Assembly (NCBI GenBank): GCA_964353555.1
Contig: CAYGWM010000052.1
Coordinates: 1 to 28,980, forward strand
From: PR03 sp964353555
GTDB lineage: Bacteria; Myxococcota_A; UBA9160; PR03
Reading direction: 5' to 3'
Length of the DNA stretch: 28,980 nt
The notes under the pieces are model-generated. The model worked only from the letters and a program-made list of their open reading frames with translations. It had not been told where the DNA came from and searched no databases. Numbering within the stretch: position 1 is the first letter of the stretch; every line of letters starts with the position of its first letter. Shown here in pieces: positions 22,049-28,980 of the stretch. The position numbers were made by a program, and so were the translations under genes.

Positions 22049-22921
22049 GTGTGGTCTCGCATCCCGCTCGGCGTGCGCTTCATGGTGGGATGCGCGCTCG
22101 CGTTCAGCTTGATGAGTGCGCTGGTGAAGCACGCGGGCGCGCGATTGCCGTCGCAGGAGTTGGTGTTTGCTCGCTCGCTCGTGGCGATCGTGATCTCGAT
22201 CGCGATGTTGCGACGGGCTGGCGTCCACACGCTCGGCAATCGGCGCTGGCTGCTGCTCGCGCGCGGAGTCTGGGGCTACGCCGCGTTGTCCTTTGGCTTT
22301 TTTGCGGTGATGAGGCTGCCGCTCGCCGAAGCCACGATGATCCAGTACCTGCACCCGGTCTTCACCGCGATGCTCGCCGCGGTCGTGCTCGGCGAACGCG
22401 CGGATCGCTCGCTGGCGGCGTCGGTGCTGCTCGGTAGTGCGGGCGTGCTGCTGGTGACACGGCCTGCGTTCCTCTTCGATGCGGGGGGCGCGACGCTCGA
22501 TCCGCTGGGCGTCGCTGCGGCACTGGCCGGCGCACTCCTCACCGCGGTCGCGTACGTCGGCGTGCGGGAGCTGTCGAGCACCGAGCATCCGCTGGTGATC
22601 GTACTGTGGTTTCCGCTGGTGTCGCTGCCCGCGTCGCTGCCCGCGACCATCGCCCAGGGCGTCTGGCCGCGCGGCACGGAGTGGCTCACGCTGCTCGGCG
22701 TCGGCGTGCTCGCGCAGATCGGCCAGGTGTGTCTCACGCGGGGTCTCGCGCTGGAGCCCGCCGGTCGCGCGATGGCGATCTCGTACGTGCAGATCGCCTT
22801 CGCGACACTATGGGGCGTTCTCTTCTTCGGCGAGGTTCCGGGCGTTGCGACGCTGCTCGGCTCGTTGCTCGTGCTGCTCGGCACCGCAATCGGCGCGCGC
22901 GCGGTATTTCGCAGTCAGTAG
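22049..22921 (+). CDS. EamA-family (DMT superfamily) transporter
   Basis: A 290-residue inner-membrane protein with ten predicted helices in two EamA repeats. The first repeat runs from FMVGCALAFSLMSALVKH and includes LPLAEATMIQYLHPVFTAMLAA, then GSAGVLLVTRP. The second starts near LGVAAALAGALLTAVAYVGVREL and ends LGSLLVLLGTAIGARAVF. Such proteins export or import small metabolites, and specificity cannot be predicted. I use the GTG at 22049 (VWSRIPLGVRF) because the 37 residues gained from the ATG at 21938 are not membrane-like and would contain the putative promoter. The 3' end overlaps the convergent PIG-L gene by 7 nt. Confidence 0.88.
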   Translation: MWSRIPLGVRFMVGCALAFSLMSALVKHAGARLPSQELVFARSLVAIVISIAMLRRAGVHTLGNRRWLLLARGVWGYAALSFGFFAVMRLPLAEATMIQYLHPVFTAMLAAVVLGERADRSLAASVLLGSAGVLLVTRPAFLFDAGGATLDPLGVAAALAGALLTAVAYVGVRELSSTEHPLVIVLWFPLVSLPASLPATIAQGVWPRGTEWLTLLGVGVLAQIGQVCLTRGLALEPAGRAMAISYVQIAFATLWGVLFFGEVPGVATLLGSLLVLLGTAIGARAVFRSQ

Positions 22922-23625
22922 AGTCGCAGGCGCACGAATGCCTCGACGAGCCGGTCCGCCGATCCCCAATGTGTGCCCAGCGTGCGCGCGGCGGCGACGA
23001 GCCCGCCGACCGCTTGCTCCTGACTCGCGTGCGCGCGCAGCGACGCTTCCTTGCGTGCGAAGCCGTCGGCGGCGTCGACCAACAGCTCGGGCTGCGCGGT
23101 GTCGAAGAGCCAGACCTCGCGTGGGTACCACGCTCTCAACACGTCGTCGCCGCCGAGATGCTCCGGATGGAAGTTGGGACTCGGGGAGCGCGGATAGATC
23201 GCATCGAGAGTCGCTTGTCCCGCAGCGCGGTGATCGCTGTGACCGGGTTGGGCGATGCCGGCGAGGATCGTCCACAGTGTGCGCGGGTCGTGCGCGAGGA
23301 CGAGCTCGGGACGCACGCGTCGCACGCTGCGAACCAGCTCGCCGCGCAACGGATCGCCGGGCGCGAGCGCGCCGTCGGGATGCGCGAGCCAGAGCCAGTC
23401 ATCGATGCCGAGCGCGGCGGCGGCGCGTCGCTGCTCTTCGCGGCGCACGGCGGCGGGGTCGTCGAGGTCGCGCCCCCCGCGAGCGCCGTCACTGCACACG
23501 ACCAGCGCGACCTGCGCACCGGCGTCGCGCAGCTGCGCAACGGTCGCGCCGGCGAAGTACTCGACATCATCGGGATGCGCGCCGATCGCGAGCACCCGCT
23601 GCGGCAAGAACGGCAAAGTCGTCAT
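22915..23625 (-). CDS. PIG-L family N-acetyl-sugar deacetylase
   Basis: A 236-residue zinc-dependent deacetylase of the LmbE/PIG-L family. Near the start is the metal-binding VLAIGAHPDDVEYFAG (His-Pro-Asp-Asp). A downstream QPGHSDHRAAGQA supplies the third zinc ligand. Members remove acetyl groups from GlcNAc-linked lipids, mycothiol or bacillithiol precursors and antibiotics. I chose the ATG at 23625 (MTTLPFLPQRV), which has GAGG 4 nt upstream. The 29 extra residues possible from 23712 are encoded by the palindromic element next to it and are not family-like. It is monocistronic, convergent with EamA, and divergent from the ACAD at 23780. The substrate is unknown; the nearby glycosylation operon is only suggestive. 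Confidence 0.9.
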   Translation of the reverse strand: MTTLPFLPQRVLAIGAHPDDVEYFAGATVAQLRDAGAQVALVVCSDGARGGRDLDDPAAVRREEQRRAAAALGIDDWLWLAHPDGALAPGDPLRGELVRSVRRVRPELVLAHDPRTLWTILAGIAQPGHSDHRAAGQATLDAIYPRSPSPNFHPEHLGGDDVLRAWYPREVWLFDTAQPELLVDAADGFARKEASLRAHASQEQAVGGLVAAARTLGTHWGSADRLVEAFVRLRLY

Positions 23626-23629
23626 GGAA

Positions 23630-23726
23630 CCTCGCGCAACATCGGGGACGTTGGTTGCGTAGGTTGCGTTGGGGACGTTCCTGCTCGCAACTCGCGCAAC
23701 GAACGTCCCCAACGCAACACGCGAGG
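23630..23726. repeat. Nested palindromic element (REP-like) between divergent genes
   Basis: An 18-bp perfect inverted repeat (arms 23663-23680 and 23701-23718, core GTTGGGGACGTTC) encloses a 20-nt loop. An outer 7-bp pair CCTCGCG (23630-23636) and CGCGAGG (23720-23726) encloses the whole. The string GGGGACGTT occurs twice directly and once inverted, and GGTTGCGT occurs twice. The 97-bp element fills the space from 5 nt before the PIG-L ATG to about 30 nt before the ACAD operator. A REP/RAYT-type dispersed repeat is the best fit; a terminator is less likely, as no gene reads into it. Confidence 0.6.
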
Positions 23727-23755
23727 TCTGTCCCTTTTCTCCTCTTTCTCCGAAC

Positions 23756-23773
23756 TGGAACTTGTTCTAATTT
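23756..23773 (+). promoter_or_regulatory. KstR-like operator overlapping a leaderless-type promoter
   Basis: TGGAACTTGTTCTA at 23756-23769 fits TNNAACNNGTTNNA exactly. A TANNNT -10 hexamer, TAATTT at 23768-23773, overlaps its right end. It ends 6 nt before the ACAD ATG. Binding of a repressor here would directly cover the promoter, and the transcript would begin at or next to the start codon. Confidence 0.55.
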
Positions 23774-23779
23774 GGGTGG

Positions 23780-24967
23780 ATGGACTTTCGGGATTCGGAG
23801 CGGGAGGCGGGGTTTCGGGCGGAGGCGCGGGCTTTTCTCGAGGCGCACAAGCCGGCGAAGTGGCAGCACCCGTTCGATGATGATGTCGATGAGGAGGCGC
23901 TGCTCTCCGGCTCGAAGGCGTGGCAGCGCATGCTCCACGAGAACGGTTGGGGCGCGATCCTGTGGCCGAAGGAGTTCGGCGGGCGCGGCCTCGGTCCGAT
24001 CGAGGCGATCATTTGGAGCCAGGAGCTGGTGCGACTCGGGCTCGGCGAGTCGATTTTCGTGGTCGGCACTGCGATGGCCGGACCGACGATCATCGCCCAC
24101 GGCACGCCCGAACAGAAGTTGCGCTACCTCGAGCCGCTGGCACGCGGCGATGAAATCTGGTGCCAGCTCTTCAGCGAACCGGGCGCCGGTTCGGACCTCG
24201 CAGCGCTCTCAGCGCGCGCCGTCAAGGACGGCGGCGATTGGGTCGTCACTGGGCAGAAGACCTGGTGCTCCGGCGCGCACTATGCCGACTTCGGAATCCT
24301 GCTGACGCGCAGCGATCCGAGCGTGCCGAAGCACGCGGGCATCACGTACTTCCTGCTCGACATGCACGCGCCCGGCATCGAGATCCGCCCGCTGCGCCAG
24401 ATGTCGGGTGGCTCGCACTTCAACGACGTATTCCTGAACGAGGTGCGGATTCCCGACGCGAACCGGCTCGGTCCCGTCGGCGCCGGCTGGGGCGCCGCGA
24501 TGACCACGCTGCTCAACGAGCGAATGGCGCTCGGCGGCACCGGAGGTTTCTTCTCGTTCGACGATCTCGCCGCGTTCGCGCGCGCCAACAAGGAACGAAT
24601 CGACGGCGTGACGCGCGACCAACTCGCGCGCCTGTTCACCTGGAACAAGACGCTCGACCTGCTGAACGCGCGCGTCGTCACGAAACTCGGACGCGGCGTC
24701 ATCCCGGACGCCGAGTCGTCGGTGATGAAACTCGCGCTCGGTCGCATCCTGACGCTCGGCGGCGAACTCGGCTTACGACTCGCGGGACCCGACGCGCTGT
24801 TGCGACACGGCAGCTGGCAGCATCAGTTCCTGACCGCGCCATCGCTGCACATCGCCGGCGGCACCGACGAAATCCAGAAGAACGTCGTCGCCGAGCGCGT
24901 GCTCGGCCTGCCGCGCGAACCGCGCGTCGACCGCGACGTGCCATTCGACAAGATCCCGCGCTCCTGA
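23780..24967 (+). CDS. Acyl-CoA dehydrogenase, large type
   Basis: A 395-residue ACAD starting MDFRDSEREAGFRAEARAFL. Motifs are LWPKEFGGRGLGPIEAI, LFSEPGAGSDLAAL, TGQKTWCSGAHYADFG and the C-terminal HIAGGTDEIQKNVVAERVLGLPREP. The medium-chain catalytic Glu site is Gly (AGGTDEIQ). A Glu occurs in LLNERMALG (E247), the helix-G position. It diverges more from the ACADs at 511 and 10419 than those do from each other, and it lacks an adjacent small-type partner. It is monocistronic: the next gene starts after a short spacer that includes the scaffold gap. The start is fixed by the family N-terminus and the operator 10 nt upstream. It is probably a beta-oxidation enzyme for bulky or branched acyl-CoA, given the shared operator. 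Confidence 0.92.
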   Translation: MDFRDSEREAGFRAEARAFLEAHKPAKWQHPFDDDVDEEALLSGSKAWQRMLHENGWGAILWPKEFGGRGLGPIEAIIWSQELVRLGLGESIFVVGTAMAGPTIIAHGTPEQKLRYLEPLARGDEIWCQLFSEPGAGSDLAALSARAVKDGGDWVVTGQKTWCSGAHYADFGILLTRSDPSVPKHAGITYFLLDMHAPGIEIRPLRQMSGGSHFNDVFLNEVRIPDANRLGPVGAGWGAAMTTLLNERMALGGTGGFFSFDDLAAFARANKERIDGVTRDQLARLFTWNKTLDLLNARVVTKLGRGVIPDAESSVMKLALGRILTLGGELGLRLAGPDALLRHGSWQHQFLTAPSLHIAGGTDEIQKNVVAERVLGLPREPRVDRDVPFDKIPRS

Positions 24968-24987
24968 GTTCGTAGCGAGTCTCGCGA

Positions 24988-25042
24988 CCCGTGCGGCTAT
25001 CTTGCCGCGGTGCCGATCTACCGCCTCAGCGATGCGCTGCAC
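24988..25042 (+). repeat. 55-bp exact duplication, left copy at the scaffold gap
   Basis: These 55 bases, which include the aat promoter and its first codons, are identical to 25143-25197 on the other side of the N-run. The length and placement at contig ends indicate an unmerged assembly overlap rather than a biological duplication. Confidence 0.9.
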
Positions 25043-25142
25043 NNNNNNNNNNNNNNNNNNNNNNNNNNNNNNNNNNNNNNNNNNNNNNNNNNNNNNNNNN
25101 NNNNNNNNNNNNNNNNNNNNNNNNNNNNNNNNNNNNNNNNNN
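25043..25142. other. Scaffold gap of exactly 100 N
   Basis: The run of 100 N is a conventional scaffolding filler of arbitrary length. Because the flanking 55 bp are the same, the true sequence is probably continuous with one copy and no missing bases. Confidence 0.95.
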
Positions 25143-25197
25143 CCCGTGCGGCTATCTTGCCGCGGTGCCGATCTACCGCCTCAGCGATGCGCTGCAC
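25143..25197 (+). repeat. 55-bp exact duplication, right copy, containing the aat promoter and start
   Basis: This matches 24988-25042 exactly. TATCTT at 25153-25158 ends 6 nt before the aat GTG, matching the leaderless-type promoter pattern seen at 17855 and 23768. Confidence 0.9.
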
Positions 25198-25881
25198 TTC
25201 CCCCCGCCCGAGCAGGCGGATCCGTCGGGCCTGCTCGCAGTCGGCGGTGATCTCTCGCCGGACCGACTGCTGCTCGCGTACTCGAATGGAATCTTCCCGT
25301 GGCCACTGGTCGAGAAGCCGCTGCTGTGGTTCTCGCCCGATCCGCGCATGGTGCTGCGACCGGCGGAACTCGTGATGTCGCGCAGTCTGCGCAAGACGCT
25401 GCGCCGTGGCGGCTTCGAGGTGCGACTCGACACCGCGTTCCATCGCGTCGTGCACCGCTGCGCCGAGGTGCCTCGTCGCGGCGAAGCAGGAACGTGGATC
25501 ACCACCGACATGGCCGACGCCTACATGCACCTGCACGAACTCGGCTTCGCACACTCCGCAGAGACCTGGCAGGATGGCGATCTGGTGGGCGGTCTCTACG
25601 GTGTGTCGCTCGGCCAGAGCTTCTTCGGCGAGTCGATGTTCGCGGATCGGGCCGACGCGTCGAAGGTCGCCTTCGTCGTGTTGGTGCAACAGCTAGCGCG
25701 CTGGGGCTTCGATCTGATCGATTGCCAGGTCCACACCGATCATCTCGCGCGCTTCGGCGCACGTGAGTGGACGCGGCGGCGCTTCTTGACCGCGCTGGCG
25801 CGCTCGCTGTCGGTGCCGTCGCGGCGCGGTCCGTGGAAGCTCGAGCCGTCCGATCCAGCGGACGACGAGGGAGACGCATGA
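25165..25881 (+). CDS. aat: Leucyl/phenylalanyl-tRNA--protein transferase
   Basis: A 238-residue enzyme that adds Leu or Phe from aminoacyl-tRNA to proteins with N-terminal Arg or Lys, marking them for ClpS/ClpAP degradation (bacterial N-degron pathway). Family signatures run in order: FPPPEQADPSGLLAVGGDLS, LLLAYSNGIFPW, WFSPDPRMVL, ITTDMADAYMHLHELGFAHSAE, GGLYGVSLGQSFFGESMF and IDCQVHTDHLARFGAREW. The GTG at 25165 (VPIYRLSDALHF) is the natural start. A longer frame that reads through the N-run is spurious. The stop overlaps the M23 peptidase start by 4 nt. The partner genes clpS and clpA are not in the window. Confidence 0.96.
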   Translation: MPIYRLSDALHFPPPEQADPSGLLAVGGDLSPDRLLLAYSNGIFPWPLVEKPLLWFSPDPRMVLRPAELVMSRSLRKTLRRGGFEVRLDTAFHRVVHRCAEVPRRGEAGTWITTDMADAYMHLHELGFAHSAETWQDGDLVGGLYGVSLGQSFFGESMFADRADASKVAFVVLVQQLARWGFDLIDCQVHTDHLARFGAREWTRRRFLTALARSLSVPSRRGPWKLEPSDPADDEGDA

Positions 25882-27089
25882 GGCGCGTAGGACTCGCGGC
25901 ATTCATCGCAGTGATCGCAATCGCTACGCCGTCCGCCGCGCAGGATCCGCGCGAGGCCGAAGGAATCCGCATCGCGACCGGTTGGATGCTCGAGCGCCAC
26001 GTCGATCCCAAGGAGTTCGAGCTTCCGAAGCTGGTGAACGAGGCGCTCGCGAAGTCGCAGCCCGGTGAGGCCCCGGAAGCCTTCTTGGATCGACTCTCGG
26101 TGTTGATCAACGATGCCTACCACAGCTTCGCGCCACTGGGCCCTACGCCCGACGCGTCGACGCGTTACCGGCTGCCGTTCCCACTCGAGGTCCCGCGTTT
26201 CTGCGTGCAGGGCGTCGACGGCCCGTCCAGTCACATGGGCGCGGGACGTTTCGCGTTCGACTTCGCGATGCCAGTGGGAACGCCGGTGCTGGCAGCGCGC
26301 GATGGCACCGTCGTGCGCGTGAGTGATGGCTTCACGGAAGCGGGTCTCGATCCATCGTTCGGCGTCAAGGCCAACAAAGTGATGATCCTGCATGCAGATG
26401 GAACCTTCGCCGACTACGCGCATCTGCGCGTGGGAGCGATCGTGAAGCCAGGCCAGCAGGTGAAGCAGGGCGAAGTGATCGGCTACAGCGGTCACACCGG
26501 CTTCTCCGCCGGCCCGCATCTGCATTTCGCGGTGCTGCGACGCTCCGGGAGCGGTGACGTGGAGACCCTTCCGATCCGCTTTGGCGTCGGCAGCCCAACG
26601 GGCTTCGTACCAGTCGCCAACGAGTTCTATGGAGGCGCGCCGAAGAACAACGTCCCACTGCTGGTGACGGCAAATGGCGCGCCGATCGACCCACAGCGGG
26701 GCGTGCGCGTCGCGCGCGGCGGACAGATCGCGCTCGCCGTCGCACTCGCGGATCCCGGCATGCCGCCGCGCGACGTCACCAAGACGGCGCAAACGCACTA
26801 CCTCGCACCAACGAGCTGGAGCGTGACGGTCGATTCGCGCGGCGTCGTCACCGCCACAGCTTCGCCTGACTATGCCGCTGCGACGGCGTCTCTCGCCCGC
26901 CAGGCGAAGGCAGCGCCGGCCCGCGGCGATCAGGGCGTCACCGGCGATGCGCCGACCGGCAACCAGCTCGCGGCACAGGCGGCCCAACAGGCGGGCTGGG
27001 GCGTCGTGATCGTGAGCTACGAAGATCCCGCAAAGCAGCGCTTCGGTTACTCGAGCGTTCCGATCGTGATCGGTGATGCCGCGCGTTGA
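25878..27089 (+). CDS. Secreted M23-family metallopeptidase (LytM-like)
   Basis: A 403-residue exported peptidase. Residues 1-21 are a signal peptide (MRRVGLAAFIAVIAIATPSAA). An uncharacterised helical segment follows to about residue 110. The M23 domain then starts: His119 (SSHMGAG) and Asp128 (FAFDFAMPVGTPVLAARDG) with His214/His216 in GPHLHFAV make a complete zinc site. The middle of the domain has FADYAHLRVGAIVKPGQQVKQGEVIGYSGHTG. The Ala/Gln-rich C-terminal third, about residue 270 on, resembles no domain I know. Such enzymes cut peptidoglycan cross-bridges or stems. The start overlaps the aat stop (ATGA), and GGGAG lies upstream. No functional link to aat or to the DNA-repair gene is evident beyond the shared transcript. 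Confidence 0.9.
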   Translation: MRRVGLAAFIAVIAIATPSAAQDPREAEGIRIATGWMLERHVDPKEFELPKLVNEALAKSQPGEAPEAFLDRLSVLINDAYHSFAPLGPTPDASTRYRLPFPLEVPRFCVQGVDGPSSHMGAGRFAFDFAMPVGTPVLAARDGTVVRVSDGFTEAGLDPSFGVKANKVMILHADGTFADYAHLRVGAIVKPGQQVKQGEVIGYSGHTGFSAGPHLHFAVLRRSGSGDVETLPIRFGVGSPTGFVPVANEFYGGAPKNNVPLLVTANGAPIDPQRGVRVARGGQIALAVALADPGMPPRDVTKTAQTHYLAPTSWSVTVDSRGVVTATASPDYAAATASLARQAKAAPARGDQGVTGDAPTGNQLAAQAAQQAGWGVVIVSYEDPAKQRFGYSSVPIVIGDAAR

Positions 27090-27810
27090 TACCCCGCGCG
27101 ATCTCGTCGGCGTCGCCGACGCGCTGGTGCGCGCGTTGTCGCGACTGCGCTTCGCAGCGCCCGTCACGCACGTCTACCAGCCGCTCCGCTATGCGCAGGC
27201 GCCGTTCCGCGACTACACGATTCGCTACGGCCGAGGGCCAAAGGAAGTGGTGCTGCTCGGCATGAATCCAGGGCCGTTCGGGATGGCGCAAACAGGCGTT
27301 CCGTTCGGCGAGGTCGAGTTCGTGCGCGACTGGCTCGGAATCGATTCACCGGTCGGCAAGCCGGATCGCGAGCATCCGAAGCGACCCGTCGACGGCTTTT
27401 CGTGTACCCGGCGCGAGGTTTCGGGTCGGCGGCTCTGGGGCTTCGCGCGCGATCGCTTCGAGAAGCCCGAGCGCTTCTTCGCGCGCTTCTTCGTCGCGAA
27501 CTACTGTCCGTTGCTCTTTCTCGAAGCGAGCGGCCGCAATCGCACGCCCGACAAGTTGCCCGCCGCCGAGCGCACGCCGCTCGAACGCGCCTGCGATCGC
27601 GCGCTGCGCGAGACGATTCTCGTGCTGCGACCGCGTCTCGTGGTCGGCGTCGGTCACTTCGCCGAGTCGCGTGCACGGCAAGCGCTCACGGGACTGGACG
27701 TCGAGATCGGCCGCATCCCACATCCGAGCCCGGCGAGTCCCACCGCGAATCGCGGCTGGGCGGAGCAAGCAGAGCGTGCGTTCGCGCAGCTCGGGATCGA
27801 TCTCCAATAG
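27076..27810 (+). CDS. SMUG1-type uracil-DNA glycosylase
   Basis: A 244-residue base-excision repair enzyme that removes uracil and oxidised pyrimidines from DNA. The active-site loop VLLGMNPGPFGMAQTGVPFGEV (Asn64 in GMNPGP) is the hallmark of the SMUG1 family. The second catalytic loop is IPHPSPASPTANRGW with His216. FVANYCPLLFLEASGRNRTPDKLP in between is also characteristic. It starts inside the end of the M23 gene, with a 14-nt overlap using the ATG at 27076; a GTG at 27073 is also possible and would add one residue. It ends 15 nt before a convergent ACAD gene. Family identity is clear. The bacterial gene has no settled symbol, so none is given. Confidence 0.93.
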   Translation: MPRVDTPRDLVGVADALVRALSRLRFAAPVTHVYQPLRYAQAPFRDYTIRYGRGPKEVVLLGMNPGPFGMAQTGVPFGEVEFVRDWLGIDSPVGKPDREHPKRPVDGFSCTRREVSGRRLWGFARDRFEKPERFFARFFVANYCPLLFLEASGRNRTPDKLPAAERTPLERACDRALRETILVLRPRLVVGVGHFAESRARQALTGLDVEIGRIPHPSPASPTANRGWAEQAERAFAQLGIDLQ

Positions 27811-27825
27811 CTACGCGCGATGGCG

Positions 27826-28965
27826 TCAGAAACCCAGTTGTGTGGCGATACGGGCGCGGTGCCAAAGCGGATCACCGAACAGGAACTCGGCCGTCTTGGC
27901 CCGCCGGTAGTAGAGATGGCAGTCGAACTCCCAGGTAAAACCGACGCCGCCGTGGATGTGGACGTTCTCGGCGGCTGCGCGCAGGAATGCGTCGTTGCAA
28001 GTGGCCTTCGCGACGCTCGCGGCCTCGGCGAGATCCGCGGCCGAGCCCTCGGGCTGCGCCGCGACCCACCACGACCAGTAGGCCGCCGAGCGCGCCGATT
28101 CCAGTTCCAGCATCACCTCGGCGGTCTTGTGCTTGATCGCCTGGAACGAGCCGATCGGGCGCGCGAACTGGATGCGCGATTTCGCGTAGTCCACCGCCAT
28201 CTCGAGACAGCGCGCGGTGGCGCCGACCGACTCGGCGGCAACGGCGATCGCCGCGAGATCGAGCGTGCGCGCGAGCGCGGGCCATGCGTCGCCTGCGTCG
28301 CCGAGCAGCGTTGCGGGAGCGTCGATCAGTTCGACTTCCGCGAGCTTGCGCGTGAGATCGAGAGCATCGGTCGGCTTCACGGCGACACCCGCGGCATCGG
28401 CGCGCACTGCGAAGAGCGAGATGCCAACTTCGCCCGACGAACCAGCTTCGCGCGCAGCGACCAGCAGCAGATCCGCGTTCTGCGCGTCGAGCACAGCGAT
28501 CTTGCGACCGGCGACACGCCAGTCGTCGCCGCGGCGACGGCAGGTGGTGGCGATGGCAGCTGCTTCTTGTCTGCCCGAGGCTTCGAGCAGCGCGAGCGTC
28601 GCGATCGTCTCGCCGCTCGCGAGGCCGGGCAGCAACTCGGCGCGCTGGGCCGCGGTCGTGGCGTGCTGGATCGCATGGGTCGCGACGACGGCACTCGCAA
28701 GGAACGGTCCGCCGGCGAGCTGTCGCCCTATCTCTTCGAGCGCAATGCCGAGTTCGATGAAGCTGAAGCCCTGTCCTCCGTACGCCTCGGGCAACGCGAG
28801 CCCGTGCAGCCCGAGTTCCTCCGCCATCTGCTTCCAGGTGCCGCGATCGAATCCAGCGGGCGTCTCCGCGAGCCTGCGCACCTCCGCGGTCGACCATCGC
28901 TCCTCGAGGAACCGCCGCACCACACCGCGAAATTCATCCTGCTCATCACTAAACGCGAAATCCAT
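27826..28965 (-). CDS. Acyl-CoA dehydrogenase, small-type subunit (FadE27/FadE29-like)
   Basis: A 379-residue ACAD paralogous to the one at 9270-10409: both begin MDFAFSDEQ and have the same length. It contains ALPEAYGGQGFSFIELGIALEEIG, SRIQFARPIGSFQAIKHKTAEVMLELE and VHIHGGVGFTWEFDCHLYYRRAKT. The last is the C-terminal pattern of ACADs without the EGT catalytic Glu, and the mid-domain helix has Asp rather than Glu at the NHER position. It is therefore probably the non-catalytic or partner subunit of a heteromer. A strong GGGAGG lies 6 nt before the ATG, right at the window edge. The large partner may lie just beyond 28980 on the minus strand, since the pair near 10.4 kb has that order. Confidence 0.9.
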   Translation of the reverse strand: MDFAFSDEQDEFRGVVRRFLEERWSTAEVRRLAETPAGFDRGTWKQMAEELGLHGLALPEAYGGQGFSFIELGIALEEIGRQLAGGPFLASAVVATHAIQHATTAAQRAELLPGLASGETIATLALLEASGRQEAAAIATTCRRRGDDWRVAGRKIAVLDAQNADLLLVAAREAGSSGEVGISLFAVRADAAGVAVKPTDALDLTRKLAEVELIDAPATLLGDAGDAWPALARTLDLAAIAVAAESVGATARCLEMAVDYAKSRIQFARPIGSFQAIKHKTAEVMLELESARSAAYWSWWVAAQPEGSAADLAEAASVAKATCNDAFLRAAAENVHIHGGVGFTWEFDCHLYYRRAKTAEFLFGDPLWHRARIATQLGF

Positions 28966-28980
28966 CTCCCACCTCCCAGT

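Noticed and set aside
1..28980. tRNA, rRNA, CRISPR arrays, insertion sequences, phage genes or a defence system
   Set aside because: None seen: no tRNA-like TTCGA arms with acceptor pairing, no regularly spaced repeats, and no transposase, integrase or nuclease-type genes apart from the repair glycosylase.

Overview
The window is very GC-rich, densely coded bacterial DNA from a draft or metagenome assembly; it carries one 100-N scaffold gap. Gene content points to an aerobic, lipid-degrading Gram-negative-type bacterium: five acyl-CoA dehydrogenases, a MaoC hydratase, a WS/DGAT acyltransferase, two secreted arylsulfatases, an octaheme cytochrome, a predicted lipoprotein and a decayed CAP-domain protein of a type I associate with former Deltaproteobacteria (Myxococcota/Binatia-like). 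That placement is a low-confidence inference because no rRNA or marker gene is present.

Left third (1-11.6 kb). On the minus strand lie two sulfatases in tandem, then a FadE-type acyl-CoA dehydrogenase (ACAD) and the 5' part of a MaoC-type hydratase that runs off the window. Divergent from the sulfatases is an octaheme cytochrome c with HEAT and TPR regions, followed by a HAD phosphatase. A second minus-strand operon holds a large and a small ACAD subunit, as in the heteromeric ACADs of steroid side-chain oxidation. Three ACAD genes (starts near 1.7, 11.6 and 23.8 kb) are preceded by a palindrome that fits TNNAACNNGTTNNA, the form recalled for the steroid-catabolism repressor KstR; two are exact and one has a single mismatch. 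No regulator gene is in view.

Middle (11.6-22 kb). A CAP/SCP-domain pseudogene is followed by a divergent pair: a polytopic membrane protein and a lipoprotein of the sulfatase superfamily with a Thr in place of the nucleophile Cys. Next are an alpha/beta-hydrolase and a WS/DGAT in one minus-strand operon (neutral lipid metabolism). Divergent from these is an overlapping operon of a polyprenyl-phosphate-type GT2, a SAM methyltransferase and a YfhO-type membrane protein. It resembles the CsbB-YfhO glycosylation pair with a methyltransferase added.

Right (22-29 kb). There follow an EamA transporter convergent with a PIG-L deacetylase, a nested palindromic element, an ACAD with the operator 10 nt before its start, and the scaffold gap flanked by an exact 55-bp duplication that looks like an assembly overlap. 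Then come an overlapping aat / M23 peptidase / SMUG1-type uracil-DNA glycosylase operon and a final small-type ACAD on the minus strand. Several genes have a TANNNT hexamer 6-10 nt before the start codon and no clear Shine-Dalgarno, which suggests leaderless transcription.
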